Shown one piece after another: positions 24,884-33,719 of a DNA stretch of 36,510 nucleotides (positions are counted from its first letter, which is position 1; the number at the start of each line of letters is the position of its first letter). The position numbers and the translations under genes are program-made. Source of the DNA: CALBZH01 sp964538515 (lineage in GTDB: Bacteria > Desulfobacterota > Syntrophobacteria > Syntrophobacterales > Syntrophobacteraceae). The notes under the pieces are model-generated. The model saw only the letters and a program-made list of their open reading frames with translations. It did not search any database and was not told the origin of the DNA. The stretch spans positions 1 to 36,510 of the forward strand of contig CAZIEW010000061.1 in assembly GCA_964538515.1 (NCBI GenBank), written 5' to 3'.

Positions 24884-25849
24884 ATGCCGAAACGACGCAT
24901 TCTGATCGTCGAGGACGAAATCGTGGTTGTCCGTGGGCTTGAAGATGCCCTGTGCAGTCTTGGCTACACGGTGTGCGGGTTTGCGGCATCGGGAGAACTA
25001 GCCCTATCCCTCGTCGAGAAGGAAAAGCCGCATCTGGCACTGGTCGATGTTCAGCTTCGAGGACAGATGGACGGAACCGAACTGGCAATCCTGCTCTCCA
25101 AGCGCTTCCACATTCCGGTGGTCTTTCTTACGGCATTCTCCAATCGTGAAATTGTTGAGCGAGCGAAGCTTTCGGGCCCTTACGGCTACCTCGTCAAGCC
25201 CGTGAGGGAAAGCCAGCTCAAAGTCTCCCTGGAGCTTGCCTTTGAGAGGATAAAGGAGGAAAGGGAGCGAATGACGGTGGACAGAAGCTATCTCAAGACC
25301 ATTGAGCAACTGCGGGAGCAGCTTGCTCAACGGGTGGAGAGTCTGGAAGCCGCTTCCAGGAGACTGCAAAGGGCAGAAAGTGAGCTCCAGGACTATAGGG
25401 ACAAATTGGATGCCTTGCAGAAGGAGCTCGCGGATCTCAGGCGCGCCTTTCTCGCCCTGGCTCGGCAAATGGAGCGGTCTCGTGAGGACGTGGAGCAGGA
25501 GATTGCGGCTTCCATCAGGGGAAGGATCCTGCCCATCCTGAGAGAGCTTGAGGCGGCTCCGTCCCTGGATCGCTGCAGGACGGAGCTGGAGATGCTCTTC
25601 CTTTGCATGAGCCACCTCTCGTCCGGTATTTCCAAGGACATCCCATGGAGTGCAGCTCTCTCAACCACCGAGCTCCGCATTGCCACACACATCCGAAACG
25701 GTCTCACCAGCGAGGAAATCGCCAAACAGCTTCATCTCTCCCTGGATACCGTGAAGACGCATCGCAGGAATATCCGCAAAAAGCTCAACCTCCGGAATAC
25801 CGACACCAGTCTGATCACTTATTTGAAGGACTCCTCGGTCCAGCAATAG
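24884..25849 (+). CDS. Response regulator: receiver, coiled coil, LuxR-type HTH
   Basis: 321 residues. The receiver domain (1-120) has the acidic pair E10/D11, phospho-acceptor D55 (LALVDVQLRG), the threonine in VFLTAFS and the lysine in YLVKP. Residues about 125-200 form a strongly charged coiled coil, then a helical linker. The LuxR/FixJ-type HTH is near the C-terminus: LSTTELRIATHIRNGLTSEEIA and SLDTVKTHRRNIRKKL. It is probably the partner of the upstream kinase and a transcription factor. The start is ATG 24884; a TTG nine bases earlier would add three residues. Confidence 0.9.
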   Translation: MPKRRILIVEDEIVVVRGLEDALCSLGYTVCGFAASGELALSLVEKEKPHLALVDVQLRGQMDGTELAILLSKRFHIPVVFLTAFSNREIVERAKLSGPYGYLVKPVRESQLKVSLELAFERIKEERERMTVDRSYLKTIEQLREQLAQRVESLEAASRRLQRAESELQDYRDKLDALQKELADLRRAFLALARQMERSREDVEQEIAASIRGRILPILRELEAAPSLDRCRTELEMLFLCMSHLSSGISKDIPWSAALSTTELRIATHIRNGLTSEEIAKQLHLSLDTVKTHRRNIRKKLNLRNTDTSLITYLKDSSVQQ

Positions 25850-26292
25850 CTCACGGGCATCCGACATGAGATTGCCGACTTCTACGGCGAAATGCCATCG
25901 TGAGTGGGTATTCGGCTACCCACTTCCTACCTCTTCAGAATGCTCCTTGACCGCGTCGTAACATTCTAAGTTAATCGCCCAATCAGAACAGTCCCGACCT
26001 CTACCTCACCTCCTCCGGCGAATCTCAAGCTTGAGGAGAAGCTTTGCGATCCACTGCTGAAGCTTAGTTCGTGCAGGACGCGTAAACAGATAGGATCAGG
26101 TTGTGCGGGGAATTGGATGCGACCAGAATCTTGACAAGTCGAGAAGTGTCGGGTCACGAGCGAGCATGTCGAGGGATAGTGGGATTAGCGTGGCCCCTCG
26201 GTTCTCGGCCGAAGGTCTGGATAGGGCAATGGGGCCTTCTCCTGACGCCCGGTCGCAAATGGGGGGAGCACATCAAAGAGAGGAGAGGAATC
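25850..26292. other. Intergenic region upstream of secreted protein gene
   Basis: 443 bp without a convincing gene. It holds a hairpin at 25903-25924 that may end the two-component operon, and a perfect 12-bp palindrome CTCAAGCTTGAG at 26024-26035. A TTGACA at about 26131 has no good -10 partner. Confidence 0.5.
25903..25924 (+). terminator. Hairpin after response regulator gene
   Basis: AGTGGGTA (25903-25910) pairs perfectly with TACCCACT (25917-25924) around a TTCGGC loop, 53 bp after the stop. A pyrimidine-rich tail follows, but no clean T-run. Confidence 0.5.
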
Positions 26293-27147
26293 ATGAAGAG
26301 CTTTACATTGTTCTTGATGGCCACTGTTCTTCTAGTTGGGGGCGCACCTTGTTATGCCGGAGCGCCCAACGGCATGACGCTCTACGATAACTTCAATGGA
26401 AAGGCGATCAACGCGGACAAGTGGGTGGGCTATGAGTGGCTGTCGGATACGGCAAACCGAGTGACACGGGAGAGTGTTCGCTGGATCGAAGACCGCAGAC
26501 TCCGTCTCGGAATCAGTGTCTCCGCATGCACGACTTGCCCGGAAGGCTCCTCTAAAACCGCCCAGGAACGCCTGGTCGCTCTTGACTCCACCATCGAGAA
26601 TGCGACCGCCATTCAGGCAACCGTCGAAATCAAGCAGCTTGCTGTGGTTGGCAGCGATAGCGACGCCAATAAGGAGATCCCCGCCCAAGCCAGAATGCGC
26701 ATCATGAAATTCTTTTTTAACAACACGGAGAATCCCGGGAACGCAATCGGCGACGTGTTCGCGTGGATTGGCGTCCGGAGAACGTCAGCATCAACCGATC
26801 CAGCGAGCACGTTGACGGTGACAGGAAACGTGAGCGTGTGTACGGATGAGACCTGCAGTGGATCTCTCACTTATGCTCAAGTGGACATCACAACACTAAA
26901 AATCAGCCCTGCGAGAAGACCCTCTACGGCAACCCTCTCTCTGGAGTGGGATGCTCAGAATCGTCAATTCCTGTTCAAATGCAACAACAAGACGCAGGGA
27001 ATTCCTTACAGCGAGGATTGGGCGACCAGCCCTGCCTGGATCAAGCACATGTCCCTGCGGGCGGAAGGCACTGTGCCGAACGACGCGGCAGGAGACAGGC
27101 CCAAAGCTTCCATCGACGCATACATCGACAACATCTGGTTCAAGTAG
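26293..27147 (+). CDS. Secreted beta-sandwich-like protein of unknown function
   Basis: 284 residues starting at ATG 26293, which follows GAGAGGAGAGGAATC; a longer reading from 26101 has no ribosome site. Residues 1-22 form a signal peptide (hydrophobic core FLMATVLLVGG, cleavage after CYA). The mature start, TLYDNFNGKAINADKW, and end, SIDAYIDNIWFK, resemble LamG/GH16-type concanavalin folds, in which a 'DdF.g..id..kW' strand opens the domain. I see no glycosidase catalytic motif. Several cysteine pairs (SACTTCPEG, VCTDETC) suggest disulfides in the periplasm or outside. It lies downstream of a two-component system that might control it. Confidence 0.75.
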   Translation: MKSFTLFLMATVLLVGGAPCYAGAPNGMTLYDNFNGKAINADKWVGYEWLSDTANRVTRESVRWIEDRRLRLGISVSACTTCPEGSSKTAQERLVALDSTIENATAIQATVEIKQLAVVGSDSDANKEIPAQARMRIMKFFFNNTENPGNAIGDVFAWIGVRRTSASTDPASTLTVTGNVSVCTDETCSGSLTYAQVDITTLKISPARRPSTATLSLEWDAQNRQFLFKCNNKTQGIPYSEDWATSPAWIKHMSLRAEGTVPNDAAGDRPKASIDAYIDNIWFK

Positions 27148-27323
27148 CCACCACACCCTGGTACGCTTCCCTTCCTGGGGACTCGTCTCTCAAGAGCGCT
27201 CCCACGACAACGGGTCCCCAGTGTCTTTCCAGAGGCCGGCAGGAGTCTAACAAGAACGCGTCCACGCGTTCCGTAAGCTCCAATGGGGTAACGCCGCCTT
27301 CGATGCGGCGTCACGGTTATGAT

Positions 27324-27351
27324 CGGCAGGCCGCCTATTTGTTGCCTGTCG
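27324..27351. terminator. Hairpins between convergent genes
   Basis: CGGCAGGC (27324-27331) pairs with GCCTGTCG (27344-27351) with one wobble, between two converging stops (27147 and 27354). Two further short hairpins precede it: GAACGCGT/ACGCGTTC at 27254-27271 and ACGCCGC/GCGGCGT at 27291-27311. None has a T-tract. Confidence 0.35.
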
Positions 27352-27353
27352 CC

Positions 27354-27977
27354 TTAACGGTCATTGTCCGAAATGGCCTTTGACTGCAGGCGCATACGAT
27401 CCACGAGACCGGCGAATGAGGAGCTCCGGGTGACGCGTGAGAAGGAGCTCCTGTAGTTTTCGACGATACTGACTCCGTCGATTTCAACGTCCCGGATCAA
27501 CCATCTACCGCCTCGTTGTGTCAGGCTGTAGTTCACGGGAATGTGCTCGTTGGCTCTCATGATGACCGTCTGTACGAGGACGCCCTTGCCTTTCGCCGTG
27601 GTTTCGCCCGGATATTCGATGGTTTCCTTCTTGAGGAAGTTGAGCACCATCCGTGTGTATGAGTCCTGAAACAGCGTGGAAAAGAGGCGCAGATACTCGG
27701 ATCGCTGGCCGGCGCTGGCCTTGCCCCACACGTCGGAAACAGACTCCCGAGCCATATCTTCAGTCACAAAGCTCTCGGAGATCAACTCCCGGATAAGGCG
27801 GGCGCGCTCTTTCTTGTGCGCATCACCCTCGAGGTCCGGGCGTGTTTGGATCTCCATTGCTCTCTCCAGCACGGATTTGACTTGTGCCAAGGCCCCGCTG
27901 GTGTCCTTTTGAGCCTGAGCACAGGGTGAAAGGGCAAGGAGACCAGCCAGGAACAGACATACAGCTCTCACGGACAT
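27354..27977 (-). CDS. hpnM: HpnM/MlaC-like periplasmic lipid-binding protein
   Basis: 207 residues with a signal peptide (cleavage after AQA, about residue 22). The body has the MlaC/Ttg2D fold pattern: ALAQVKSVLERAMEI, the SESFVTEDMARESVSDVWGKAS helix region and LTQRGGRWLIRDVEIDGVSIVENYR-like C-terminal strands (the family's 'w.i.Dv.i.gvSl...Y'). MlaC proteins ferry phospholipid across the periplasm; HpnM is the version beside hopanoid RND transporters. GGAGGT lies 7 nt before the ATG inside hpnN, and the gene follows hpnN by 1 bp, so the two are coupled. The hpn name rests on the hpnN and hpnK context. Confidence 0.8.
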   Translation of the reverse strand: MSVRAVCLFLAGLLALSPCAQAQKDTSGALAQVKSVLERAMEIQTRPDLEGDAHKKERARLIRELISESFVTEDMARESVSDVWGKASAGQRSEYLRLFSTLFQDSYTRMVLNFLKKETIEYPGETTAKGKGVLVQTVIMRANEHIPVNYSLTQRGGRWLIRDVEIDGVSIVENYRSSFSRVTRSSSFAGLVDRMRLQSKAISDNDR

Positions 27978-27978
27978 G

Positions 27979-30702
27979 CTAATACCTCCTCCAGTGATAC
28001 GTGGATCTTGGGGGTGTCAGAGTGCCAAGCAACGCCGGCAGGACCAGGATCGCGGCCGCAAGGACACAAAGGCTTCCCGTCCATGCCACGAAACCCAGAC
28101 TGAAAATCCCTCGATGCCTGGTGATCATCAGCATCCCGAAACCGATGGTTGTCGTCAGGGCTGCGAGGATGACCCCTTTGGCCGTGCCGAGGGGCAGATG
28201 CCCCGGCTCGACGTTGCCTTCACGCCATCGGTGGATGATGATAACACCGTACTCGACGCCCGCACCAACAATTAATGGCATGAATACGCTGTTGGCCAAG
28301 TTGAACTGGATGTCCGCCAGGCCCATGACCCCGACGGTCCATAGGGTACCGAGAGCAAGGGGGGACATGGCAAGCAGCGATTGAGAAATTCTGCGAAGTG
28401 TTGCCAGGAGCAAGATGAGGACCGCGACGATGGAATAGGTGCTCGCCTTGACGGAGGCATCGCGGAATGCGGAGGAAAACGCATAGAGAGAGACAGGATC
28501 GCCGACGACGAGCTTGTCCACGCTTTGAATGTCCGTCACAAAACGTCCGAGCGCTCCCTTCTCCCATATGGATTCTTTTGGATAGATGCGCAGGAGGAGC
28601 TTGCCATCACGGAAAAACCAGTCTCGAATCGTTTGAGGCAGGTTTTCTATCCCCATCGGAGAGGTCGTCAATCCCTTTCGGAGAGCCCCCCACGTCTGAA
28701 GCAGGTCTTCTCGGAATTGCGTGCGGTACTCGAAGAAGCGCTCGAGAGCATCCGGACGCTTGCGTGCGACGGTGTTGATCTCTTCAATGAGCCCGCGAAC
28801 CTGAGCCATGTCATCGACCAGCTTCTTGTCGGCTGCTTCTTTCGCGGCGCTCTCCGGTTTCATCTTAAATCCAACTCGTTCCAGAATCTTAATGAGCTCC
28901 GCGAGGTCGGCCGGTTTGTTCTGCAGCAGGCTCGGGCGGAGATCCGGCAGCAGGGGAGCCAGCGCCCTCAGTTGAGCGATCTTTTCCTCCTGGTCCTTTG
29001 GCAGCAGGGTGAAAATGCTCTCCACCTCCGACACCGAGGGGAGCTTCAGAAACGCCTGTGTCTTCCTGCTCACCTCATCGAGTGAGGATGCCAGGGTCGC
29101 CGCGGAGAGAACGGAGCGGTCCGAGTTGGCAATGAGCGCTTTTTCCCAGACAACCGATTCTGCGCTTCCTGCTTGCAGTCGCAGGGGATTGAGGTCGAAA
29201 TGGACCTTCACCGTGCCCCAGAGGGAAAGGATGGAAAGCACAAGCGCTGCGATAAGGATCGTGCGGCGGCCTTTCGAGGTAGGCCGGATGAGGTCACGGC
29301 GCGGAGCTGCAGAGATGGCGGAGCGGAATCTGGGCATGGATGGAGGCAGAAGAACGCTCAGCGCGGGCAGAACCGTGAACGTTGAGAGCAGAATCAGAAG
29401 AATCCCGATTCCCGTAATGAGCCCCAGCTCAACAAGGCCACGAAAGCCTGTCAGGACAAACGGCAGGAATGACAACGAGGCACTGCATGCTGCGATGAAG
29501 ATGCCCTTGCCCGAGTGCTCGGTCACGCTCTTTACAATGAATGCAGGGTCCGATTGATGACCGCTTTGCTCTTCTTCGTACCGCGTAAGCCAGTGGATGC
29601 CGTAATCGACGCCCAAGCCACAAAGCAAGGGTGCGAACACAACCGAAAGGATCGTGAGGTGCCCGATGAAGACCGTTGTCCAGCCGAAAGCCCAGGCGAG
29701 GCCCACGAGAAGGCACATCATTTGGATCGCGGGCTTTCGGAGTCCCCGCATGAAGAAGACCATCAATGCGAGAATGCACACCAACGCCAGCGAGGTGGCC
29801 CGGGCCATGTCCTGCATGACCAGACTGATCTCGTCGTCGTTGATGGCTTGCTGTCCCGTGACGCCTGCGGCAACATCCTGAAACTGCGATCGCACCTCCC
29901 CGATGATCTGACGCAGGCGACGCAGGGCCGTCTTGTCTCGCTTCGCGGATTCTTGTGGGTAGACGAACATCAGTAAATACCGCTTCCCCCCCTCCCAGAA
30001 GAACCCCTCCCTTTCCAGATTTCCGGGGTTATGTCGCAGCAAGGATGACCAGGGAGACGTGAATTGGGTGGACCCGTTCAGATGGCTCAACAGGTCCTGG
30101 AGGATCGTCCGAAGGAACGTGAGGTCAAGCTTCTCTTCTCGTATCCTGTCCGTCTGCAGGGCTGTTGGCTCGTCGAGAAAACCCGTGAAGAGCTCACCGA
30201 CCATTCGGGATGCCATCTCCCTGTTGATCATCTTCAGAAAGTGGAGCAAGTCCTGATTGGTGGACAGGCTTTTGAGCAAGGAAGCGTGCTCTTTGAGGGT
30301 TTCGCCCAACTGCTGGATTTCCTGCTTCTCCAGGTACAGAAGGCTCCATTGCTTCAGGGTGTCGGGATCGATGCGGGAGATCACTTCCGCGAAATGAGCT
30401 TGGTCGCGCTGCAGGCGCTCGGTGAGCGTCTTTGCAAACGCAATGGAACGGTCCGGGCTGGACGATTCGACGATGACCGTGAAGCTCGACTTGTTGGACT
30501 TGAAAATATCCAGACGATCGCTCAGCGCGATCAGAGGATGGTTGGCCGAAATGAGCTCGAGCTGGTCCGCGACGACCTGAAGTCGCGTGGCCGTCACGTA
30601 AAGCGACAGCACGCAGGTCATGAAGACGACGGCCAGCGCAGTACGTGGCTTGGACAGTACCAGGGCCGTCCACCAATGCAGGAAGCGGGAAATCGCGCTC
30701 AT
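27979..30702 (-). CDS. hpnN: RND-superfamily hopanoid/lipid transporter (HpnN-like, MMPL)
   Basis: 907 residues with the two-repeat MMPL/RND plan. It has a first helix near residues 18-38, a large periplasmic domain, a helical bundle (about residues 280-460), a second helix and periplasmic loop, and a final bundle. The signatures LCGLGVDYGIHWLTRYEEE and IVGAGVEYGVIIIHRW are the GxxxDY-type motifs of the fourth helix in each half; the second half has E in place of D. Family members in hopanoid producers move hopanoids to the outer membrane. The neighbours (hpnM 1 bp downstream, a TolC-like gene upstream, hpnK nearby) fit that role, but the cargo is inferred. Confidence 0.85.
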   Translation of the reverse strand: MSAISRFLHWWTALVLSKPRTALAVVFMTCVLSLYVTATRLQVVADQLELISANHPLIALSDRLDIFKSNKSSFTVIVESSSPDRSIAFAKTLTERLQRDQAHFAEVISRIDPDTLKQWSLLYLEKQEIQQLGETLKEHASLLKSLSTNQDLLHFLKMINREMASRMVGELFTGFLDEPTALQTDRIREEKLDLTFLRTILQDLLSHLNGSTQFTSPWSSLLRHNPGNLEREGFFWEGGKRYLLMFVYPQESAKRDKTALRRLRQIIGEVRSQFQDVAAGVTGQQAINDDEISLVMQDMARATSLALVCILALMVFFMRGLRKPAIQMMCLLVGLAWAFGWTTVFIGHLTILSVVFAPLLCGLGVDYGIHWLTRYEEEQSGHQSDPAFIVKSVTEHSGKGIFIAACSASLSFLPFVLTGFRGLVELGLITGIGILLILLSTFTVLPALSVLLPPSMPRFRSAISAAPRRDLIRPTSKGRRTILIAALVLSILSLWGTVKVHFDLNPLRLQAGSAESVVWEKALIANSDRSVLSAATLASSLDEVSRKTQAFLKLPSVSEVESIFTLLPKDQEEKIAQLRALAPLLPDLRPSLLQNKPADLAELIKILERVGFKMKPESAAKEAADKKLVDDMAQVRGLIEEINTVARKRPDALERFFEYRTQFREDLLQTWGALRKGLTTSPMGIENLPQTIRDWFFRDGKLLLRIYPKESIWEKGALGRFVTDIQSVDKLVVGDPVSLYAFSSAFRDASVKASTYSIVAVLILLLATLRRISQSLLAMSPLALGTLWTVGVMGLADIQFNLANSVFMPLIVGAGVEYGVIIIHRWREGNVEPGHLPLGTAKGVILAALTTTIGFGMLMITRHRGIFSLGFVAWTGSLCVLAAAILVLPALLGTLTPPRSTYHWRRY

Positions 30703-30990
30703 TATCGGTCTATGCTTGTGACAATTCGTCTTTTGGGCTGATGCGATGCTTCAGATCTTGATGAGAGCTCCGGGATGGGAACCGACTTGGCAACCTGATG
30801 TCTTGGTGGCCGTGGGAGACAAACCTTGTGTCTTGCCCGTCCGAGCCAGATCGGACCACTGCGAGGGCCAAAACGATCCGGCGGGGCGTTGACTTTTGTA
30901 ATGGCGGTCCTCCTGTCGCCCCGGTGGCAATGGGGGCCCCGGCGATTACCGCCTCGGGGCCCTTCAATTTCTCAATTCCGTGGGGGGAGA

Positions 30991-31095
30991 CTAAGGCTTG
31001 GTCCAACTTGCTCTACCGCGTTAGCGACACCCCCTTCACTCCCCTCGAGGGGAATTAAAGGGAGGGGTACGCCGCTAGAGAAATGTGATAGAGCG
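30991..31095 (+). repeat. 105-bp intergenic repeat, copy C (diverged, tandem)
   Basis: Begins CTAAGGCTTGGTC and ends in GAGCGC, exactly 105 bp before the start of copy B. It aligns with B through GACACCCCC, the CCCCTCGAGGGG palindromic core, GGAATTAAAGGGAGGGG and AGAGCGCTAA. It is more diverged than copies A and B are from each other. Confidence 0.65.
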
Positions 31096-31200
31096 CTAAT
31101 GCTTCGTCAAAGAAGTTATGTCGGGCAAGAGAACACCCCCCACCCCCCTCGAGGGCGGAATCAAAGGGGGGGGCCCCTGCGAAACAAAGTTGGCGGAGCG
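31096..31200 (+). repeat. 105-bp intergenic repeat, copy B
   Basis: Starts CTAATGCTTCGTCAAAG and runs through CGGGCAAGAGAACACCCCCC, a CCCCTCGAGGG core, GGAATCAAAGGGGGG and GCGAAACAAAGTTGG to GAGCGC. The next unit start, CTAAGGGTTCGTCC at 31201, coincides with the 3' end of the tolC-like gene. Close to copy A at 20604-20703 in opposite orientation. Confidence 0.8.
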
Positions 31201-32628
31201 CTAAGGGTTCGTCCACGCCGTGTCCCCGATGGCGTAGCTGAGGTTAGCCAACGCCACGTGGTAGTTGTAGAGGGTCAGAAGGTATTCACCCTGATTTTTT
31301 CCATAACGGTCGATGGCATCGTACATGTCGCGAGCCGATCCCACTCCCAGATCAAAATTGGAAAAACTCGTCACGATCCATTTGCGGGCCGCCACCGCAG
31401 CCTTTTCATAGGCCTGATAGGAAGCCTGATTTTCGATCACTTCGTCATAGTACTTGGCCACTTCGATGGGAATATTCTGCTCGGCGCGCTCCTGGCTGGC
31501 CTGAAGCTTCTTGTAGCCAGCCTCCTCCTTGCGGACCTTGGCGCGGGTGATCCCGAAATCAAAATGCCAGTGGCCTCCCAGCACAGCCCCTGCCTGAGCG
31601 TGATTGAAATCATCCGGGAAATAGGAAATGTCCATTCGATCACGTCCCGGTGCGCCGGCGAAAGAGCCGTAGCCCGCGGCGAAAATAGACGGATAAAGAT
31701 CGGCACGGGCTGCCTTCACCATGGATTTCTGGGCTTCGATTCCGTGTCGGAGCTGCTCGAATTCAGGACGATGGTCGAGGGCCAGTCGGACGTGCTCTTC
31801 CTTCGAAGCGAGTGCACGGGTGTCTTTGGGGAGCTCCTTCAGATCCAGCTTAAACTCCTGGCCCGCGGGATAGCCGATGGTCTGCTTGAGCGCCATGTAG
31901 GCGGTCTTTGCGCCGGATTCCGCCTTTGCCTTGAAGGCCTGAATCTCGCCCTCCAGGGATTCGATCCGGTACAGGTCGTTTTGATCGACATTCTTGGCTT
32001 TGAGCTGCAGCAACCGCTCGATCCGGCGCTTGGCGTCCTTGTTGAAGTCCTCGGCGTCTTTGGCCGCATCCTGGCCCTGCTGGGCTACCAGAAGGCCGAA
32101 ATACATCTCTTTGACGGTGCGGACCAATTCGTTGCGCTTCTTGTCCTTGGCCGCGCGCTGGGCTTCGAGTCCCTTGGCTGCGGCTTTGATGCTGTTCGAA
32201 ATCTTACCGAATGTAAAGAGGGGTTGAACCAAGGCAAGCTCGAGCCGGCCGAAGATGCCAATGCTTTCATGGTCTTGGTCCACCAGCTTGCCCGGGTAGG
32301 CGCCATTATTGGATCGACCATTGTTGACTCTGGCCGCATTCGTGCGAACGATCGGTAGATCGGCGTCCTGCACCGGCCCTGTGATTCCGAGCACGTCCAA
32401 TTGGGCCCACCTTCCTCCCTTGGCCTGATCCAGATCCGCCTTAGCCGAGGCGATGTCCTGGTCGGCCTCGCGGAGCTCTGGACTTCTCTCTAGCGCCATG
32501 CCGATGGCGTCGTCCAGACTCACGACGCCGGGTTTGTCGCCACAGGCGGCATCTCCCACGAAGACCGTGCCCGATAAGAGCAACGCCGCCCCCAGTCCAA
32601 CGAAAAATCGCCCCATTTTTCGTTTCAT
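31201..32628 (-). CDS. TolC-family outer-membrane efflux protein
   Basis: 475 residues with a signal peptide (about residues 1-28, hydrophobic core FFVGLGAALLLSG). The paired helical repeats of TolC/OEP proteins are visible: VVSLDDAIGMALERSPELREA opens the first, and long amphipathic helices with coiled-coil character (about residues 140-240 and 350-440) follow. The product forms the outer-membrane channel of tripartite export systems. A strong GGGGGAGC ribosome site precedes the ATG. It is upstream of hpnN on the same strand, though 500 bp of repeats separate them. The stop codon lies at the edge of the 105-bp repeat, so the last few residues may derive from repeat sequence. Confidence 0.88.
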   Translation of the reverse strand: MKRKMGRFFVGLGAALLLSGTVFVGDAACGDKPGVVSLDDAIGMALERSPELREADQDIASAKADLDQAKGGRWAQLDVLGITGPVQDADLPIVRTNAARVNNGRSNNGAYPGKLVDQDHESIGIFGRLELALVQPLFTFGKISNSIKAAAKGLEAQRAAKDKKRNELVRTVKEMYFGLLVAQQGQDAAKDAEDFNKDAKRRIERLLQLKAKNVDQNDLYRIESLEGEIQAFKAKAESGAKTAYMALKQTIGYPAGQEFKLDLKELPKDTRALASKEEHVRLALDHRPEFEQLRHGIEAQKSMVKAARADLYPSIFAAGYGSFAGAPGRDRMDISYFPDDFNHAQAGAVLGGHWHFDFGITRAKVRKEEAGYKKLQASQERAEQNIPIEVAKYYDEVIENQASYQAYEKAAVAARKWIVTSFSNFDLGVGSARDMYDAIDRYGKNQGEYLLTLYNYHVALANLSYAIGDTAWTNP

Positions 32629-32834
32629 GCTCCCCCTCTTTCCCCCGGAGTTTTGGTGTGATTGAATATGTGTGATTCGGACAAGTTAGCACACCATACA
32701 GCAGTTTCTCGTAAATTGGAATACAAAGATCGAACGAACGGGTCAGTATCGTCTCCCGACATTGACAGAAGGCCTTCGGATTTGCTAGCTACAAGCCGGT
32801 TTCAACTTCTTTCGAGGCGGGTGGGGAGGGCGGG
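32629..32834. promoter_or_regulatory. Divergent promoter region tolC-like / hpnK
   Basis: Both genes are read outward from this AT-richer 206-bp stretch. TTGACA at 32762-32767, followed 18 bp later by TAGCTA, is a weak sigma-70 candidate for hpnK. I see no clear operator. Confidence 0.3.
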
Positions 32835-33719
32835 ATGAGCGAAACACGTCTCATCGTCAATGCCGATGACCTTGGGTACAGTCGGGGGATCAACGAGGCG
32901 ATCGTGCGATGCGCGCGGCAGGGCTTTCTACGAAGCGCGACGATCATGGCCGGTGGGGAAGCCTTTGAGCATGCGCTTGCGCTCGTCCGTGGGGTCCCTC
33001 ATTTGGGCATTGGTGTGCATCTGACGCTTACGGAGCTTCGGCCCGTCCTTCCTCCGGCCGAGCTTCCGGGCCTCTTGAACGGGGCTGGAGCGCTGCACGC
33101 CACGGCAAGGACACTTTACCCGTTGCTTGCGATCAAACGGACCGTTCGGGAGTCGCTTCGGCGCGAGCTCAGCGGTCAAATGGAGAAGGTCCTCGCCCAA
33201 GGCATTCACCCCACTCACGTGGACTCCCACAAGCACTTGCACGCGCTTCCGGTTATCCTGGACGTCGTCTTGGAAGTTGCGGGGCGATTCGGGGTCCGGT
33301 GGATTCGCAACCCATTTGACGACACACCGGTGTCATCCGTTGTTCGCGCTCTTCACCGGAGGAACCGCCGAGCGTTCAGGGCTCAATCCCGAAGGGCCTT
33401 GGCGATCCGCGTCTTCAAACCCCTGTTCTTAGCCCGTGTCCGTCGAGCAGGCATGGCCTCGCCCGCTCATTTCTACGGCGTTGGACTGACGGGCCTGTGG
33501 CATCCGAATGCGCTGGCGGTGCTCGCGAGCCATCTTCGGCCCGGGGTCAGCGAAGTGATGTTCCACCCGGGAGATTGTGACGCGGAGCTTCGGGGGAGGA
33601 GAACGCGCCTCCTTGATCAGCGCGAGGTGGAGCGGGACCTTCTGTTGTCCGAATCCATGCGTGATGTGATTCAAGCCCATGACATATCCTTAAGCAGCTA
33701 TGGAGAGATTGCCCCGTGA
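32835..33719 (+). CDS. hpnK: HpnK-like carbohydrate deacetylase (ChbG/YdjC family)
   Basis: 294 residues. The metal site and active-site motifs of the YdjC/ChbG fold are present: NADDLGYSRGIN (D11, D12), GVHLTLTE (H62), HPTHVDSHKHLH (H128, H132) and a C-terminal MFHPGDCD. ChbG members deacetylate sugars; the HpnK branch occurs in hopanoid gene clusters, where a role in glycosylated hopanoid formation is suspected. The next gene, a glycosyltransferase, overlaps the stop by 4 bp (GTGA), so the two are translationally coupled. GGGGAGGGCGGG precedes the ATG. Confidence 0.82.
   Translation: MSETRLIVNADDLGYSRGINEAIVRCARQGFLRSATIMAGGEAFEHALALVRGVPHLGIGVHLTLTELRPVLPPAELPGLLNGAGALHATARTLYPLLAIKRTVRESLRRELSGQMEKVLAQGIHPTHVDSHKHLHALPVILDVVLEVAGRFGVRWIRNPFDDTPVSSVVRALHRRNRRAFRAQSRRALAIRVFKPLFLARVRRAGMASPAHFYGVGLTGLWHPNALAVLASHLRPGVSEVMFHPGDCDAELRGRRTRLLDQREVERDLLLSESMRDVIQAHDISLSSYGEIAP

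Larger units (their letters stand above)
30703..31200. other. Intergenic region hpnN / tolC with hairpin and repeats
   Basis: About 500 bp with no supportable gene. A strong hairpin, GGGCCCCG.. (30934-30944) with ..CGGGGCCC (30950-30962), loop ATTAC, is followed by two tandem copies of the 105-bp repeat up to the tolC stop. Confidence 0.55.

Noticed and set aside
30710..31006. 98-codon minus-strand open frame upstream of hpnN
   Set aside because: It covers the GC hairpin and part of a repeat, and has no family features.
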